DNA of 34,697 bases, from NCBI GenBank assembly GCA_938008185.1, contig CALLLR010000267.1:1-34697 (forward strand), written 5' to 3'. The notes under the pieces were generated by a model, which worked only from the letters and a program-made list of their open reading frames with translations, had not been told where the DNA came from and did not search any database. Positions 7,477 through 16,797 of this stretch are shown here, piece by piece; position 1 is the stretch's first letter; the number at the start of each line of letters is the position of its first letter. Origin of the DNA: an uncultured Saprospiraceae bacterium. GTDB lineage: Bacteria; Bacteroidota; Bacteroidia; Chitinophagales; Saprospiraceae. A program made the translations under genes and the position numbers.

Positions 7477-10400
7477 TTAATTTTCGATCCGGGTAAGATT
7501 AAAAGATGGAGGTAATTGTCCTCCGGGAGTGACCAGTTTATTTTTTTCGAGATACTGAATCCAGGCGGCGGCCCGCTTGCCACTCGAAAAATCATAGAAA
7601 GTCTGGGATTCGTTTAATTTTTCGTGAAAACCCAACCGATCACCAAAGTGTAGTTCCAGCAACTTAATAATTCCATAGGTATAATAATCTCGTTTTCCTC
7701 CACTGCTACTCACAAAAGGCGCCGCGGCATCGTAACAAAGGATATGGTAAATTTTTTGAAAGTCCAACTCGTGATTTTTATTTTCAAAATCAACTCCAAA
7801 CGCACGTAGATAATATTGGTAAAAATCCATCTGAGAAAGATTTTTATGCTGATCAATTAAATTTTTACGCCTCTCCTCACTATCTAAATCAAAGATGGGT
7901 AAACCAAAATCTTTCACGAGGAAAAAGCGATTAGGATCCTGTAGTTCTGGTGCCAGTTGTGGCAACAATCTTATGATCATTGGAATATCCTGGTAACTGA
8001 TCCGTGCTAGAATAGATTCCTGAATTTTGACCATAGAAGCATGATCGGTATTCATCTGCACAGCGGCCAGCAATTGTTCGTCCAGTTTTTTTCCCAAACT
8101 TTCCAGCTGGGCAATATTAAATTGGGTTACCTGTTCCTCAAATTCACTCAAGTATTCATTTTCGTTGAAATAGGCAAGTAGTATATTTTTGATTTCACTG
8201 GCTTTTTCGAGCGATAGCTCGCCACTTCCCAGATAGGTGAGAAACCAGGTAGAACGAAATAAATTATTATAAAAAGTTCCTTTATCAATTAGGTCAAAAT
8301 CATTGGTTTTTTGTTCTAGAAAAAGAAGCATCCGATCTGGCTGATCGACCGTAAAAAGCTTAGGAATATTATCTAGTTCTTTATAAGAAAAGGCAAAAGA
8401 ATCAAAATACATCAGGTCGGTTGACACCAGTAATTTTGGCGCTACCTGCAGCTTGCGGATGTCTCGGACTGGTTTAACTTTTCGCAAGGCACGCAAACAT
8501 TTATCTTGATAGCGTGGACCGTAATGAATTGACGTAGTTATTTGATTTATGTCCTCTATGGAAAGGGTTTCGCTTTCTGCCAGAGACGCTAGCTTTTTCT
8601 CAAAAAATACTTTTGCCCAGTCCTTGTACTCATCACCATTTTTTTCCCACATTTCCTTCCAGGGAATTACGTCAAATTTTTTTCTTCCTTCTACTTCCAT
8701 AAAAGAATAATTGTAAATTTTTTCCATGATCGGAACCAGATTATCCGCAACGGTCAAAACAATCCCTCTTTTTTCAACTAATATCCGGTCATCGTCCAAA
8801 AGACTGAATAGCTGAGGAACCATCTCAATTTCAGGGTGTATCCGGAGGTAATAAAATATCCGCTTGATGGCCGCTATATCATCGGTGTTTTTAACTGAGT
8901 CGATAATCTCATCATATTCATCAGCCGTAGGGCTACTCATGATTTTTATATCTCTTTTGTGAATATTCGTTGGATCCTTTAAAAATCCGGATAAGGAAAT
9001 ATTATCGGAGGTTTCGTTGTGCTCATTGATCAATTGCATTAACTGATTTAAAATGCCTTCGTCGGCTTCGGTCTGCTGAATTTCTAATAGCTTCTGTTGA
9101 AAGGAAGCGTTTTCCAGACTAAATTTATTGAGATAATAATTGCAGGCACCGATCGCACCAATATTTCCAAAAATATCTGCCTTTTTTAAATACAATCTTA
9201 GTTGGTGATTATCTTTTTGTATATCTTTTAGCGACCGGGAATAAAACCAGTCAAGGATTCGACCAATGGAATAATTTATTTCTATTTTTCCCTCTTGCAA
9301 ACAGGCCCAGTATTCTACTCCGGTAATATCTTCTAACGTAAGTTGACGGATTAATTCGTTTTCAATATCAATTCTGGTTACGGGATCTTCGGCCTCTAAC
9401 AAGACTTTTAGTTTACGGGCAACCTCGGGGGAAGGTTGATAAGTGATATCGTTTTTTCTGCAATAATCCGTTAGCTGAGATAACTGTTCCAGATACTTAA
9501 ACTGAAAGGAAGGAAGTGACTGATTATAGTTTCTGAACATCTGCCGGTACTTCTCCGATAACGCAATCACTTCATTGGGTTCTCCTTCGGTCAATTTAAT
9601 AAATGAAGCAATGGCTACCGAGTCGTTTCGGGAATTTAACCGGCGAAATAGCCGCTCATAATTCTGAGTCGTTTCGATGGCTTCATTTTTATTAACAAAG
9701 TGCTCTCTATTTTCGTCCCATTCGTAGTCGTCGTAGTGAGCCGCCCAATAGATCATATAATTGGTACTAGCTACTTTATCTCTGGTGGCGTAAGCACGGG
9801 TTGAAAATTTTCCGGATTTATCATTTACCTGAATTTCAAATTGGGTAAGTTGATTGATTTTTCTAACAATGCTTTTTGCGAGTTTCCTGTTATGTTTACC
9901 TGATTTTTTTCTGATTTTAAATAAATGTCCCGCCAGATAATACATCGCTCTGGGGTGTTGCTGATGGCAAATATCCCGAATTGCATTATACTCAATCCAG
10001 GGATACTTTTGGGATATAGATAGAATACGACCGTAATAGTCTATCTGATCCATAAAGAAGGCAGGTCGGGTATTAAATAATTTACGGTATCCGTAGGCAC
10101 GCAACTCCTCAATAGTCGTTAGAGAATCAATCAAATGATTATACTTTTTTACAAGCGTTTTGTTGGTATTTGCCTCGAAGTGGATATTGGTTAGATTAGC
10201 CAGTCTTTTTTGAGAAAATTCTAGACTAAACTGGTCTTTACCAATCAACTTTAGCAAGGCCTTTAAAACTTTCATATCTACATACTCTTCTAGTGTCAGA
10301 GCGATAGACTGATAAATACTGGACTTATCCAAAAATTTGGCTTTCTTTAATTGAGTACCGGATAGAAGGTCCGTTAGAAAAATATAGCCTTCTGACCGCT

Positions 10401-10896
10401 TAAGATTACTGATCTTATTAATGCCGTCTAGCATCATCGAATCATTGGCTGATTTTAAAGATTTTTCTATCAGATGAATGTACTGATTGAGCAGTACCGA
10501 CTCGTCGGAAACTTGCTCGCGCTCCGGAACACTAATTTTGTAAGGAATTTCACGTTCGGATGGATCAGTCAGAAAATATACCTCCAGCAAATTCGAATAA
10601 ACCAGAGAATCGGCTTTTTCGTAATAATATCCAAGGAATTCATTGCGGATGAGTGGATTGTCAATCACAAATTCTTCCGGACTAAAAAGTGTATACTGGT
10701 CAATCAGTCGGCGGGCTTTATTCTTAACTTCTGGATGATCTAGTAAGCTTCCTAAATCTCGTAGGGCACGACTATTACCTTCTAAAAGGCTGTTTTCCAG
10801 CGTTTTAAGTAATTTCCGGTAGTCCGTATCCGGTGGAACCGCGCCATAGGTAACGGAAATCCAAAAAAATAGCAAGATGGGGATAATGCTTTTCAC
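7477..10896 (-). CDS. Exported 1139-residue helical protein of unknown family
   Basis: I do not recognise this protein. The start is a GTG (10894-10896) and no closer ATG fits the signal peptide (MKSIIPILLFFWISVTYGA). The whole mature chain is made of amphipathic helices rich in L, K, E, D, Y and N, with recurring helix pairs and no clear catalytic motif. The pattern suggests an alpha-solenoid (HEAT/TPR-like) scaffold in the periplasm. Segments such as ALRDLGSLLDHPEVKNKARR (near residue 43) and MVPQLFSLLDDDRILVEKRG (near residue 700) have a HEAT-like look. The C terminus (SSGGKRDYYTYGIIKLLELH, then SSGKRAAAWIQYLEKNKL) is the most compositionally distinct part. No lipobox, T9SS tail or transmembrane segment is visible beyond the signal. 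Confidence 0.75.
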   Translation of the reverse strand: MKSIIPILLFFWISVTYGAVPPDTDYRKLLKTLENSLLEGNSRALRDLGSLLDHPEVKNKARRLIDQYTLFSPEEFVIDNPLIRNEFLGYYYEKADSLVYSNLLEVYFLTDPSEREIPYKISVPEREQVSDESVLLNQYIHLIEKSLKSANDSMMLDGINKISNLKRSEGYIFLTDLLSGTQLKKAKFLDKSSIYQSIALTLEEYVDMKVLKALLKLIGKDQFSLEFSQKRLANLTNIHFEANTNKTLVKKYNHLIDSLTTIEELRAYGYRKLFNTRPAFFMDQIDYYGRILSISQKYPWIEYNAIRDICHQQHPRAMYYLAGHLFKIRKKSGKHNRKLAKSIVRKINQLTQFEIQVNDKSGKFSTRAYATRDKVASTNYMIYWAAHYDDYEWDENREHFVNKNEAIETTQNYERLFRRLNSRNDSVAIASFIKLTEGEPNEVIALSEKYRQMFRNYNQSLPSFQFKYLEQLSQLTDYCRKNDITYQPSPEVARKLKVLLEAEDPVTRIDIENELIRQLTLEDITGVEYWACLQEGKIEINYSIGRILDWFYSRSLKDIQKDNHQLRLYLKKADIFGNIGAIGACNYYLNKFSLENASFQQKLLEIQQTEADEGILNQLMQLINEHNETSDNISLSGFLKDPTNIHKRDIKIMSSPTADEYDEIIDSVKNTDDIAAIKRIFYYLRIHPEIEMVPQLFSLLDDDRILVEKRGIVLTVADNLVPIMEKIYNYSFMEVEGRKKFDVIPWKEMWEKNGDEYKDWAKVFFEKKLASLAESETLSIEDINQITTSIHYGPRYQDKCLRALRKVKPVRDIRKLQVAPKLLVSTDLMYFDSFAFSYKELDNIPKLFTVDQPDRMLLFLEQKTNDFDLIDKGTFYNNLFRSTWFLTYLGSGELSLEKASEIKNILLAYFNENEYLSEFEEQVTQFNIAQLESLGKKLDEQLLAAVQMNTDHASMVKIQESILARISYQDIPMIIRLLPQLAPELQDPNRFFLVKDFGLPIFDLDSEERRKNLIDQHKNLSQMDFYQYYLRAFGVDFENKNHELDFQKIYHILCYDAAAPFVSSSGGKRDYYTYGIIKLLELHFGDRLGFHEKLNESQTFYDFSSGKRAAAWIQYLEKNKLVTPGGQLPPSFNLTRIEN

Positions 10897-11248
10897 ACTG
10901 ATAACAGTTCTTTTTAGCTTAAACCAAATGCAAGAACTGCTCCGAATTACCAGAAATCAAGCTTTTATTATGAAAAAAAATATGTTTTTAAAATTACCAG
11001 TCCATATGCTCAATTAATTTATGCACTAGGCAGGTTGGATTATTTACCCTGGTACAATTTATATAGATTTATTGCATAATGTACTAGAGAGCCTACTCCG
11101 AATAAGACTACGAAAAGAAAATATATATTCTCTTACGATAGGAAATATACACGTTACAGATACACACGGTCGCTCAGCGTTCTCTGCTTCTCTGCGAGAA
11201 ATACACTTTTTATATCAAACTCGCCTTAACGGGGAAGCGCATTATTCA
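10897..11248. other. Intergenic region without a gene
   Basis: This 352-bp AT-rich stretch lies between two leftward genes. It contains an 8-bp inverted repeat (CAGTTCTT at 10905-10912, AAGAACTG at 10932-10939), close to the GTG start at 10896 and placed like an operator. It also contains a pyrimidine-rich run GTTCTCTGCTTCTCTGCGAG near 11179-11198. No credible frame or terminator is seen. Confidence 0.45.
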
Positions 11249-12313
11249 TTATTCTTCCTCTAACTTTATATCCTCTACAAACCAAATTTCACCCTGTATA
11301 TTGATATAGTATCTGCCACCCATATAGATTATATTCCAAAAAGCGTCACCATCACTTTTGTTCTGAATCGCTTGATTATAGACAATATCCCGAAGATCTT
11401 CAAAGGTGTCATCCAGAAGCTCAAATTCAAAACCCCGGTTTTCGTGACTGAAATACTGATCATCGGCCTTAAAAACATACTTGGCGGGAGAAGTAGTTCC
11501 TACTCGTTCGAAAGTAACTCCGTTATTCTCTGATTTGAAAAAATCAAACGATTGAAAGGAAGTCATATAAATCGTTCCTTCTTTATCGAATGTATCCAAC
11601 GTCCAGCCACTAACTACCTGTTGGTAATTTCCGTTGGCGGTTACACGAAATCCACCATCTTTAGAGGTGACATAATAAGCACCACCAATAAACGAAATAC
11701 TACTCATTCGTTGGGCATTTGAACGCATCTCTGGAATATCTACTACCTTTATAACTTCTACAGAAACAAATTCTTCCTTGGTTCCGCTAAGGGTAATGTC
11801 TACAATGACGATCCCAAAATTACTACCTTGCGTTCGGTTCAACTCAACGGCAAATGCTAATTGAGAGGAGTCGTCATTGAAAGTACCTACATTCTTTGCC
11901 GCAGTTCCTTCTAAACTGATAGTAGTACCAGCAGGTACCTGAATGTCATTGACGACCAGATCAAAAATCTGATTAGAGTTTCTTGCCAGATGAAGTTCGG
12001 CTACGTTCTTGGTATTTTTTTCTACAAAACGCGCAAATACCCAGTCTCCCAAAGCAGGTCTGCCAAAATAATCTGCCGCCAGACCAATTGGACGTTCTTC
12101 GATTACTTCATTATCTGAATCAATTCTGAAAAACTCCTGGTCGGTAATGGCCAGTACTTCCACAGGGGCCGCATGCATCGTCCTGATCGCTCCCAAGGTT
12201 GTAAAATCAATTTTATTCCAGGGATTATTGGCGCTTGAGTCCCCGAAATCCTTGTAACAAGAGCTGGTGGTAAACAAACATAAAACACTTATAATAAATA
12301 TAATGCGGTTCAT
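11249..12313 (-). CDS. Lipoprotein of unknown function
   Basis: The 354-aa product starts MNRIIFIISVLCLFTTSSCY; cysteine 19 is the lipidation site, followed by KDFGD. The rest is beta-rich with repeated short strands (AIRTMHAAPVEVLAITDQEF, GGAYYVTSKDGGFRVTANG, EGTIYMTSFQSFDFFKSENN, GGRYYINIQGEIWFVED). This resembles a sequence of propeller blades or a two-domain beta protein. The recurring xGGxYYxxxxGxxxxV pattern hints at a beta-propeller similar to sialidase/photosystem-II-assembly-like folds, but this is an impression of fold, not a family match. No enzyme motif is seen. It is divergent from the PKD protease gene. Confidence 0.8.
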   Translation of the reverse strand: MNRIIFIISVLCLFTTSSCYKDFGDSSANNPWNKIDFTTLGAIRTMHAAPVEVLAITDQEFFRIDSDNEVIEERPIGLAADYFGRPALGDWVFARFVEKNTKNVAELHLARNSNQIFDLVVNDIQVPAGTTISLEGTAAKNVGTFNDDSSQLAFAVELNRTQGSNFGIVIVDITLSGTKEEFVSVEVIKVVDIPEMRSNAQRMSSISFIGGAYYVTSKDGGFRVTANGNYQQVVSGWTLDTFDKEGTIYMTSFQSFDFFKSENNGVTFERVGTTSPAKYVFKADDQYFSHENRGFEFELLDDTFEDLRDIVYNQAIQNKSDGDAFWNIIYMGGRYYINIQGEIWFVEDIKLEEE

Positions 12314-12661
12314 CTTTTTTTTATTTAAAATACGCTTTTTTGAAAATATATCGAATAGAGATAAAATATAGATTTAATACCTGTTTCTAAGAAATCTTGT
12401 GGGGTGGGCCGGAAATAGATTCGTTTCTCAAATGTTTTACAGAAAAATCCAAGCCAAAATTACAATTTTTTGAGGTAAATGTCTAGTGCCAACCACTTCA
12501 ATGTGACAAAGCGTATTAAATTAGCTAATGAATGACATAATCAAAATTAACGGTTCGTAAGCATTTCATATTATGATTACCTTATAGTATCTTTACTTAT
12601 CTATTTTAGGATGAAATCATCACCTTCTCTCGACATTTTCTGAAATAACTAAATCAATTAC
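12314..12661. other. Divergent intergenic region
   Basis: A 348-bp AT-rich gap between the lipoprotein and the PKD protease. It carries a minus-strand TAATTTTG box at 12455-12462 and a weaker plus-strand TATCTTTA at 12588-12595 (7 of 8 fixed and free positions). No gene or repeat is visible. Confidence 0.45.
12455..12462 (-). promoter_or_regulatory. Candidate -7 box for the lipoprotein gene
   Basis: The minus strand reads TAATTTTG, matching TAnnTTTG. It would leave a leader of about 136 nt before the ATG at 12313. Confidence 0.3.
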
Positions 12662-15600
12662 ATGCTTAAGTATTTCCTTAGCTGGACACTATTATTGCTT
12701 TCTATTGTGGTAAGTGCTCAGTCTCCAGCCTTTCAGGCCAATTCTATTGTCAAAAAAGACGTTCAAGAAGTTCTCCAAAAACAGTTTTATAATTATCAAT
12801 TGCAACGTCTACCCATTGAGGCAATTCATCGTCACGTAAGCACTGCGGATCGTTCTGATTTTATGTTAAATAATAATCAGGATATAAACTGGAACATACA
12901 ACTTCAAGCCTACGATATTCGGAGCGATCAGTATCGTTTAAGAGCCGCTACTTCCAATGGAACTAAAGAATTCAACAAAGGAGAAAATATCACTTATCGT
13001 GGTCAACTGGCCAACGTTGAAGGGTCTGATGTTCGTCTTACCATTGCTCCCGGATTTTTCTACGGACTGGTTCAAACAAATAGTACCACTTATTATATTG
13101 AGCCATTGTCTTACTTTATAGATAATGCGGCAGTAGATCAGTTTGTCGTTTATCAGGAAGCAGATGTTATCCCAACCTCCGGAAAAACTTGTGGGGTAAC
13201 CGAAGCACAACAGCGAAAAGAACAAATGGAGGCGGTAGGAAAAAAGAAGCATAATGAAAATACCCTTTCTGCTATGGGACCTTGTTTTGATGTGGAGATA
13301 GCTATTGCCAGTGATTTTTCTATGTATACAAAATATGGGAATTCGATTGTTAATGTTCAGAACCACAATATCGGAGTGATGAACAATGTTCAGACGAACT
13401 ACGATGATGAATTTACCAATAATTTGAATTTTGTTATTGTGGAAAATTTTGTGTCCAATTGTAGCACCTGCGATCCTTGGACCAGTTCTACTAGCGCGGG
13501 GGTATTATTGGATGATTTTACAGCCTGGGGAAACGGTGGCGGTTTTAGTGTACCCTACGACGTAGCACAGCACTGGACCAACAGAAATTTCAACGGATCA
13601 ACAATTGGTATTGCGTGGGTTGGAGCAGTTTGTGGCAATAATCGCTATCACTGCCTTCAGGATTTTTCAAATAATGCGCAATCACTAAGAGTATTAACCG
13701 CTCACGAACTAGGACATAACTTCAACTCCTTTCACGATAATAACAATACTTGTATCATGTCTCCTTCCGTTAATAACGCTACTTGCTGGTCTACTCAATC
13801 TACCAACGCAATCAACAGTTTTTCGGGAGCACTTGTTGGAGGATGTCTGTCTGCTTGTCAAGGCAGTACTCCGCCTCCAATAGCTGATTTTTCCGCTACC
13901 CCAATCGACGGCTGTACGCCGGTAGTAGTTCAATTTACGGACGACTCATCTAACAATCCTGATTCCTGGGACTGGACTTTTCCGGGAGGAGATCCGGCTA
14001 CTTCTTCTGTTCCCAATCCAACCGTTACTTACAATGCTGCTGGTACTTATTCGGTAACACTAGAAGTAAGTAATGCTGGAGGGACAGACACTAAGACGGA
14101 AAATAATTTTATAAATGTATCACCTCTGCCATTCGCAGATTTTGAAGCATCTATTAACCTGGGAACGGTGGATTTTCTTAACACTTCACAAAACGGAACT
14201 TCTTATTTTTGGGACTTTGGTGATGGGAATAACAGCACGGAATTTGAACCTACTCATATATATTTTCAAAGTGGATTTTACGATGTAGTTCTTACCGTTT
14301 CCAGTATTTGTGGACAAGTAACGACTAATCGGACAATCCAGGTGGTTTTGCCTCCAACGGCTGATTTTATGGGCACCCCGACATCGGGTTGTGCTCCACT
14401 AGTAGTGGACTTTACAGATCTTTCCACCAATATACCCGAAGATTGGTTCTGGACTTTTGAACAGGGAATTCCTGCTACTTCAGAATTCCAGAACCCGACC
14501 GTAGAATTTCCGGTTCCTGGTTCCTTCTCGGTCACCTTAGATGTCTTTAATTTGAGCGGATCGGATTCTTATACCATTACTAATTACATAACGGTTGATG
14601 GCCTTCCTGATGTTGATTTTCTTTTTAGTACAAATGGTCTCGAAGTAAGTTTTGTTAATAGTTCTACTAATGCCATTAGCTACAGCTGGGATTTTGGTGA
14701 TGGAAATACCAGCACAGACGTAAACCCGACTCATACATATACGCAAGGTGGAAATTATGATGTAATGCTGACTGCTCTCAATGATTGTGGAATGGAATCA
14801 ACTACCCAGACTGTTTCTCTGATAGTGGCCCCACAGGCTGCTTTTGGATCAGATGTTGTCAATGGTTGTACTCCACTAACGGTAAACTTTGTTGATCAAT
14901 CGGTTAGTGCAAGTTCTTGGTCGTGGAGTTTCCCCGGCGGAACCCCCTCAACATCTACGGCTCAAAATCCAACAGTAACATACCCGAATGCGGGTAGTTA
15001 CTCAGTTACTTTAATTGCGAGTAACGGATTTGGAAACAGTACGGTAACCGAAACAGATTATATAACAGTAGCACCGCTGGCCGATCCTGATTTTACGACC
15101 AGTTCTGACGAAAATACAATAACGTTTACGAACACGTCCACCAATGCGACGAGTTATAGCTGGGAGTTTGGCGACGGTACGGGTAGCACGGAAGAGAATC
15201 CAACCCATACCTACCCGGACGATGGCGAGTACACGGTGATATTGACGGCGACGAATAATTGTGGCTCAGAAACGACGGAACAAATTATCACGACGTCTTC
15301 TATTCCTCAGGCTGCTTTTACTGCTGAAAACAAAGATGGTTGTGGACCTTTGACCGTTAGTTTTATAGATCAATCGACGGAGAATACAATATCCTGGTCG
15401 TGGAGTTTCCCTGGCGGAATCCCTTCAACTTCTACAGAACAAAATCCGACGGTAGTTTATGAAACAGCGGGTACCTATACGGTGACTTTGATTGCGTCCA
15501 ATAGCAATGGAGAAACAACTGTTACGGCAACAGATTTTGTAAATGTTGCCCCATTACCAACACCAGGATTTTTTACAGATATAAATGGAACTCAGGTTAT

Positions 15601-16534
15601 TTTTACCAATACTACGATTAATGGAGATCAATTTGTTTGGGATTTTGGCGATGGGAGTACTAGCACCGAGATGAATCCTGTTTATATTTTTTCAATGGAC
15701 GGAGAGTATGATGTTATTCTAACGGCAGAAAACGAATGTGGAACAATTTCTACGGGAGTGGTAACTGTGACAATCGTATCTATACCGCAGGCAGATTTTA
15801 CGGCGGCGACCCGATCAGGTTGTGCACCGTTAACGGTTGAATTTCAGGATGAGTCTTCCGAGAGCGCTACCTCTTGGGAGTGGAGTTTTGAAGGAGGTAC
15901 GCCCGCTGCTTCGACAGAACAAAATCCAACAGTTGTGTACGATACGCCAGGAACTTACACGGTCGTATTAACGGTAGGTAATGCCAGTGGATCAAATACG
16001 CTAACTCAGATTGAATATATTGAAGTGTTTGCGGAAACGGTTGCGGATTTTGAATTAACAAATGTAGGTGACGAAATTTCTATTGTAAACAATTCAACGA
16101 ATGCGACCGGGTTCGTTTGGAGTTTTGGTGACGGAACGACTAGTATGGAAGTTAATCCAACGCACGTATACGCCGAAAATGGTACTTATACGGTTTCACT
16201 CACTGCGGTAGGTCTTTGTGGTATGGTGACAACTACCCAGGAAGTACTGATTTCGGTTACGAATATTATTGATGAAAATAAGATTGCTCTTTTTGAAGTT
16301 TATCCTAATCCGGGATCTGGTAACGTGATAATTAATTTAGAAGGTGAGCCAACCATAAATCTGGAGATTAGATTGATAGATGTACTGGGTAGAATATTAT
16401 ATTCAGAAAAAGAAGATTTTAATGGCAGATTAACCCGAGAGTATGACTGGACGCATTTTGCCGCGGGTACTTACATTGTGCAATTACGTGCGATAGATGC
16501 AATTGGCTACCGAAGAATAGTGATTGAAAAATAG
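12662..16534 (+). CDS. Secreted metzincin (M12-type) metalloprotease with ten PKD domains and T9SS type A sorting domain
   Basis: The 1290-aa protein starts with a signal peptide (cut near VVSAQ, residue 20) and a pro-region to about 200. The catalytic domain lies at about 205-398. It holds the zinc motif HELGHNFNSFHD (H348, E349, H352, H358), an ADAM/reprolysin-like HExxHxxNxxH with Asn where Gly is usual, and a Met-turn CIMSPS at about 364-369. Ten PKD domains fill 405-1200 and alternate between two subtypes. One has GC.PL.V.F plus W.W.FPGG.P; the other has Y.WDFGDG..ST..NPTH.Y plus a CG near the end. Residues 1204-1290 form a type A T9SS sorting domain (YPNPGSG, LIDVLGRILY, AAGTYIVQL), so the enzyme is exported and probably attached to the cell surface. 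It likely degrades extracellular protein or polysaccharide-bound protein. Confidence 0.92.
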   Translation: MLKYFLSWTLLLLSIVVSAQSPAFQANSIVKKDVQEVLQKQFYNYQLQRLPIEAIHRHVSTADRSDFMLNNNQDINWNIQLQAYDIRSDQYRLRAATSNGTKEFNKGENITYRGQLANVEGSDVRLTIAPGFFYGLVQTNSTTYYIEPLSYFIDNAAVDQFVVYQEADVIPTSGKTCGVTEAQQRKEQMEAVGKKKHNENTLSAMGPCFDVEIAIASDFSMYTKYGNSIVNVQNHNIGVMNNVQTNYDDEFTNNLNFVIVENFVSNCSTCDPWTSSTSAGVLLDDFTAWGNGGGFSVPYDVAQHWTNRNFNGSTIGIAWVGAVCGNNRYHCLQDFSNNAQSLRVLTAHELGHNFNSFHDNNNTCIMSPSVNNATCWSTQSTNAINSFSGALVGGCLSACQGSTPPPIADFSATPIDGCTPVVVQFTDDSSNNPDSWDWTFPGGDPATSSVPNPTVTYNAAGTYSVTLEVSNAGGTDTKTENNFINVSPLPFADFEASINLGTVDFLNTSQNGTSYFWDFGDGNNSTEFEPTHIYFQSGFYDVVLTVSSICGQVTTNRTIQVVLPPTADFMGTPTSGCAPLVVDFTDLSTNIPEDWFWTFEQGIPATSEFQNPTVEFPVPGSFSVTLDVFNLSGSDSYTITNYITVDGLPDVDFLFSTNGLEVSFVNSSTNAISYSWDFGDGNTSTDVNPTHTYTQGGNYDVMLTALNDCGMESTTQTVSLIVAPQAAFGSDVVNGCTPLTVNFVDQSVSASSWSWSFPGGTPSTSTAQNPTVTYPNAGSYSVTLIASNGFGNSTVTETDYITVAPLADPDFTTSSDENTITFTNTSTNATSYSWEFGDGTGSTEENPTHTYPDDGEYTVILTATNNCGSETTEQIITTSSIPQAAFTAENKDGCGPLTVSFIDQSTENTISWSWSFPGGIPSTSTEQNPTVVYETAGTYTVTLIASNSNGETTVTATDFVNVAPLPTPGFFTDINGTQVIFTNTTINGDQFVWDFGDGSTSTEMNPVYIFSMDGEYDVILTAENECGTISTGVVTVTIVSIPQADFTAATRSGCAPLTVEFQDESSESATSWEWSFEGGTPAASTEQNPTVVYDTPGTYTVVLTVGNASGSNTLTQIEYIEVFAETVADFELTNVGDEISIVNNSTNATGFVWSFGDGTTSMEVNPTHVYAENGTYTVSLTAVGLCGMVTTTQEVLISVTNIIDENKIALFEVYPNPGSGNVIINLEGEPTINLEIRLIDVLGRILYSEKEDFNGRLTREYDWTHFAAGTYIVQLRAIDAIGYRRIVIEK

Positions 16535-16633
16535 ACTTTATGCTGATGTGTCTGTCCGACAACCAGGGATGATGGTCGTTGTATATAGAATATAAATCCT
16601 AATAGACAACTGTAATTCTGAAATAACTACGCT

Positions 16634-16784
16634 AAACATGAGTCATCCCGAATTATTTATTTAAAGGTGATAGCCAGTTGGCTTGTAGCCCTCTTTTTAC
16701 GTAAAAAGAGGGCTAACAAGCTGTTTTCAAGGGTGAAATTACCACCTTAAATATTAATAATGAAATCCGGGATGACTCATGTTT
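16634..16784. repeat. 151-bp long imperfect palindrome with 17-bp perfect ends (MITE-like or giant terminator)
   Basis: AAACATGAGTCATCCCG (16634-16650) is exactly complementary to 16768-16784. Inside it, ATTATTTATTTAAAGGTGATA pairs with the right-hand TTACCACCTTAAATATTAAT with small gaps. At the centre, TAGCCCTCTTTTTAC (16686-16700) pairs perfectly with GTAAAAAGAGGGCTA (16701-16715) with no loop, and GCTTGT/ACAAGC extends it. Nearly the whole element can fold into one hairpin or cruciform. It sits between convergent genes and ends 14 bp before the M23 stop codon. I see no target-site duplication. Confidence 0.85.
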
Positions 16785-16797
16785 TTTCTGAAAAGGT

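Noticed and set aside
11160-11210. Pyrimidine-rich run in the gap ahead of the lipoprotein stop, read at first as an rRNA- or tRNA-like fragment
   Set aside because: No cloverleaf or conserved rRNA motif; similar low-complexity CTCTGC runs occur by chance in intergenic DNA.
12938-13366. Minus-strand 142-codon frame inside the PKD protease
   Set aside because: Antisense to a well-supported coding region with clear motifs on the other strand; no domain.
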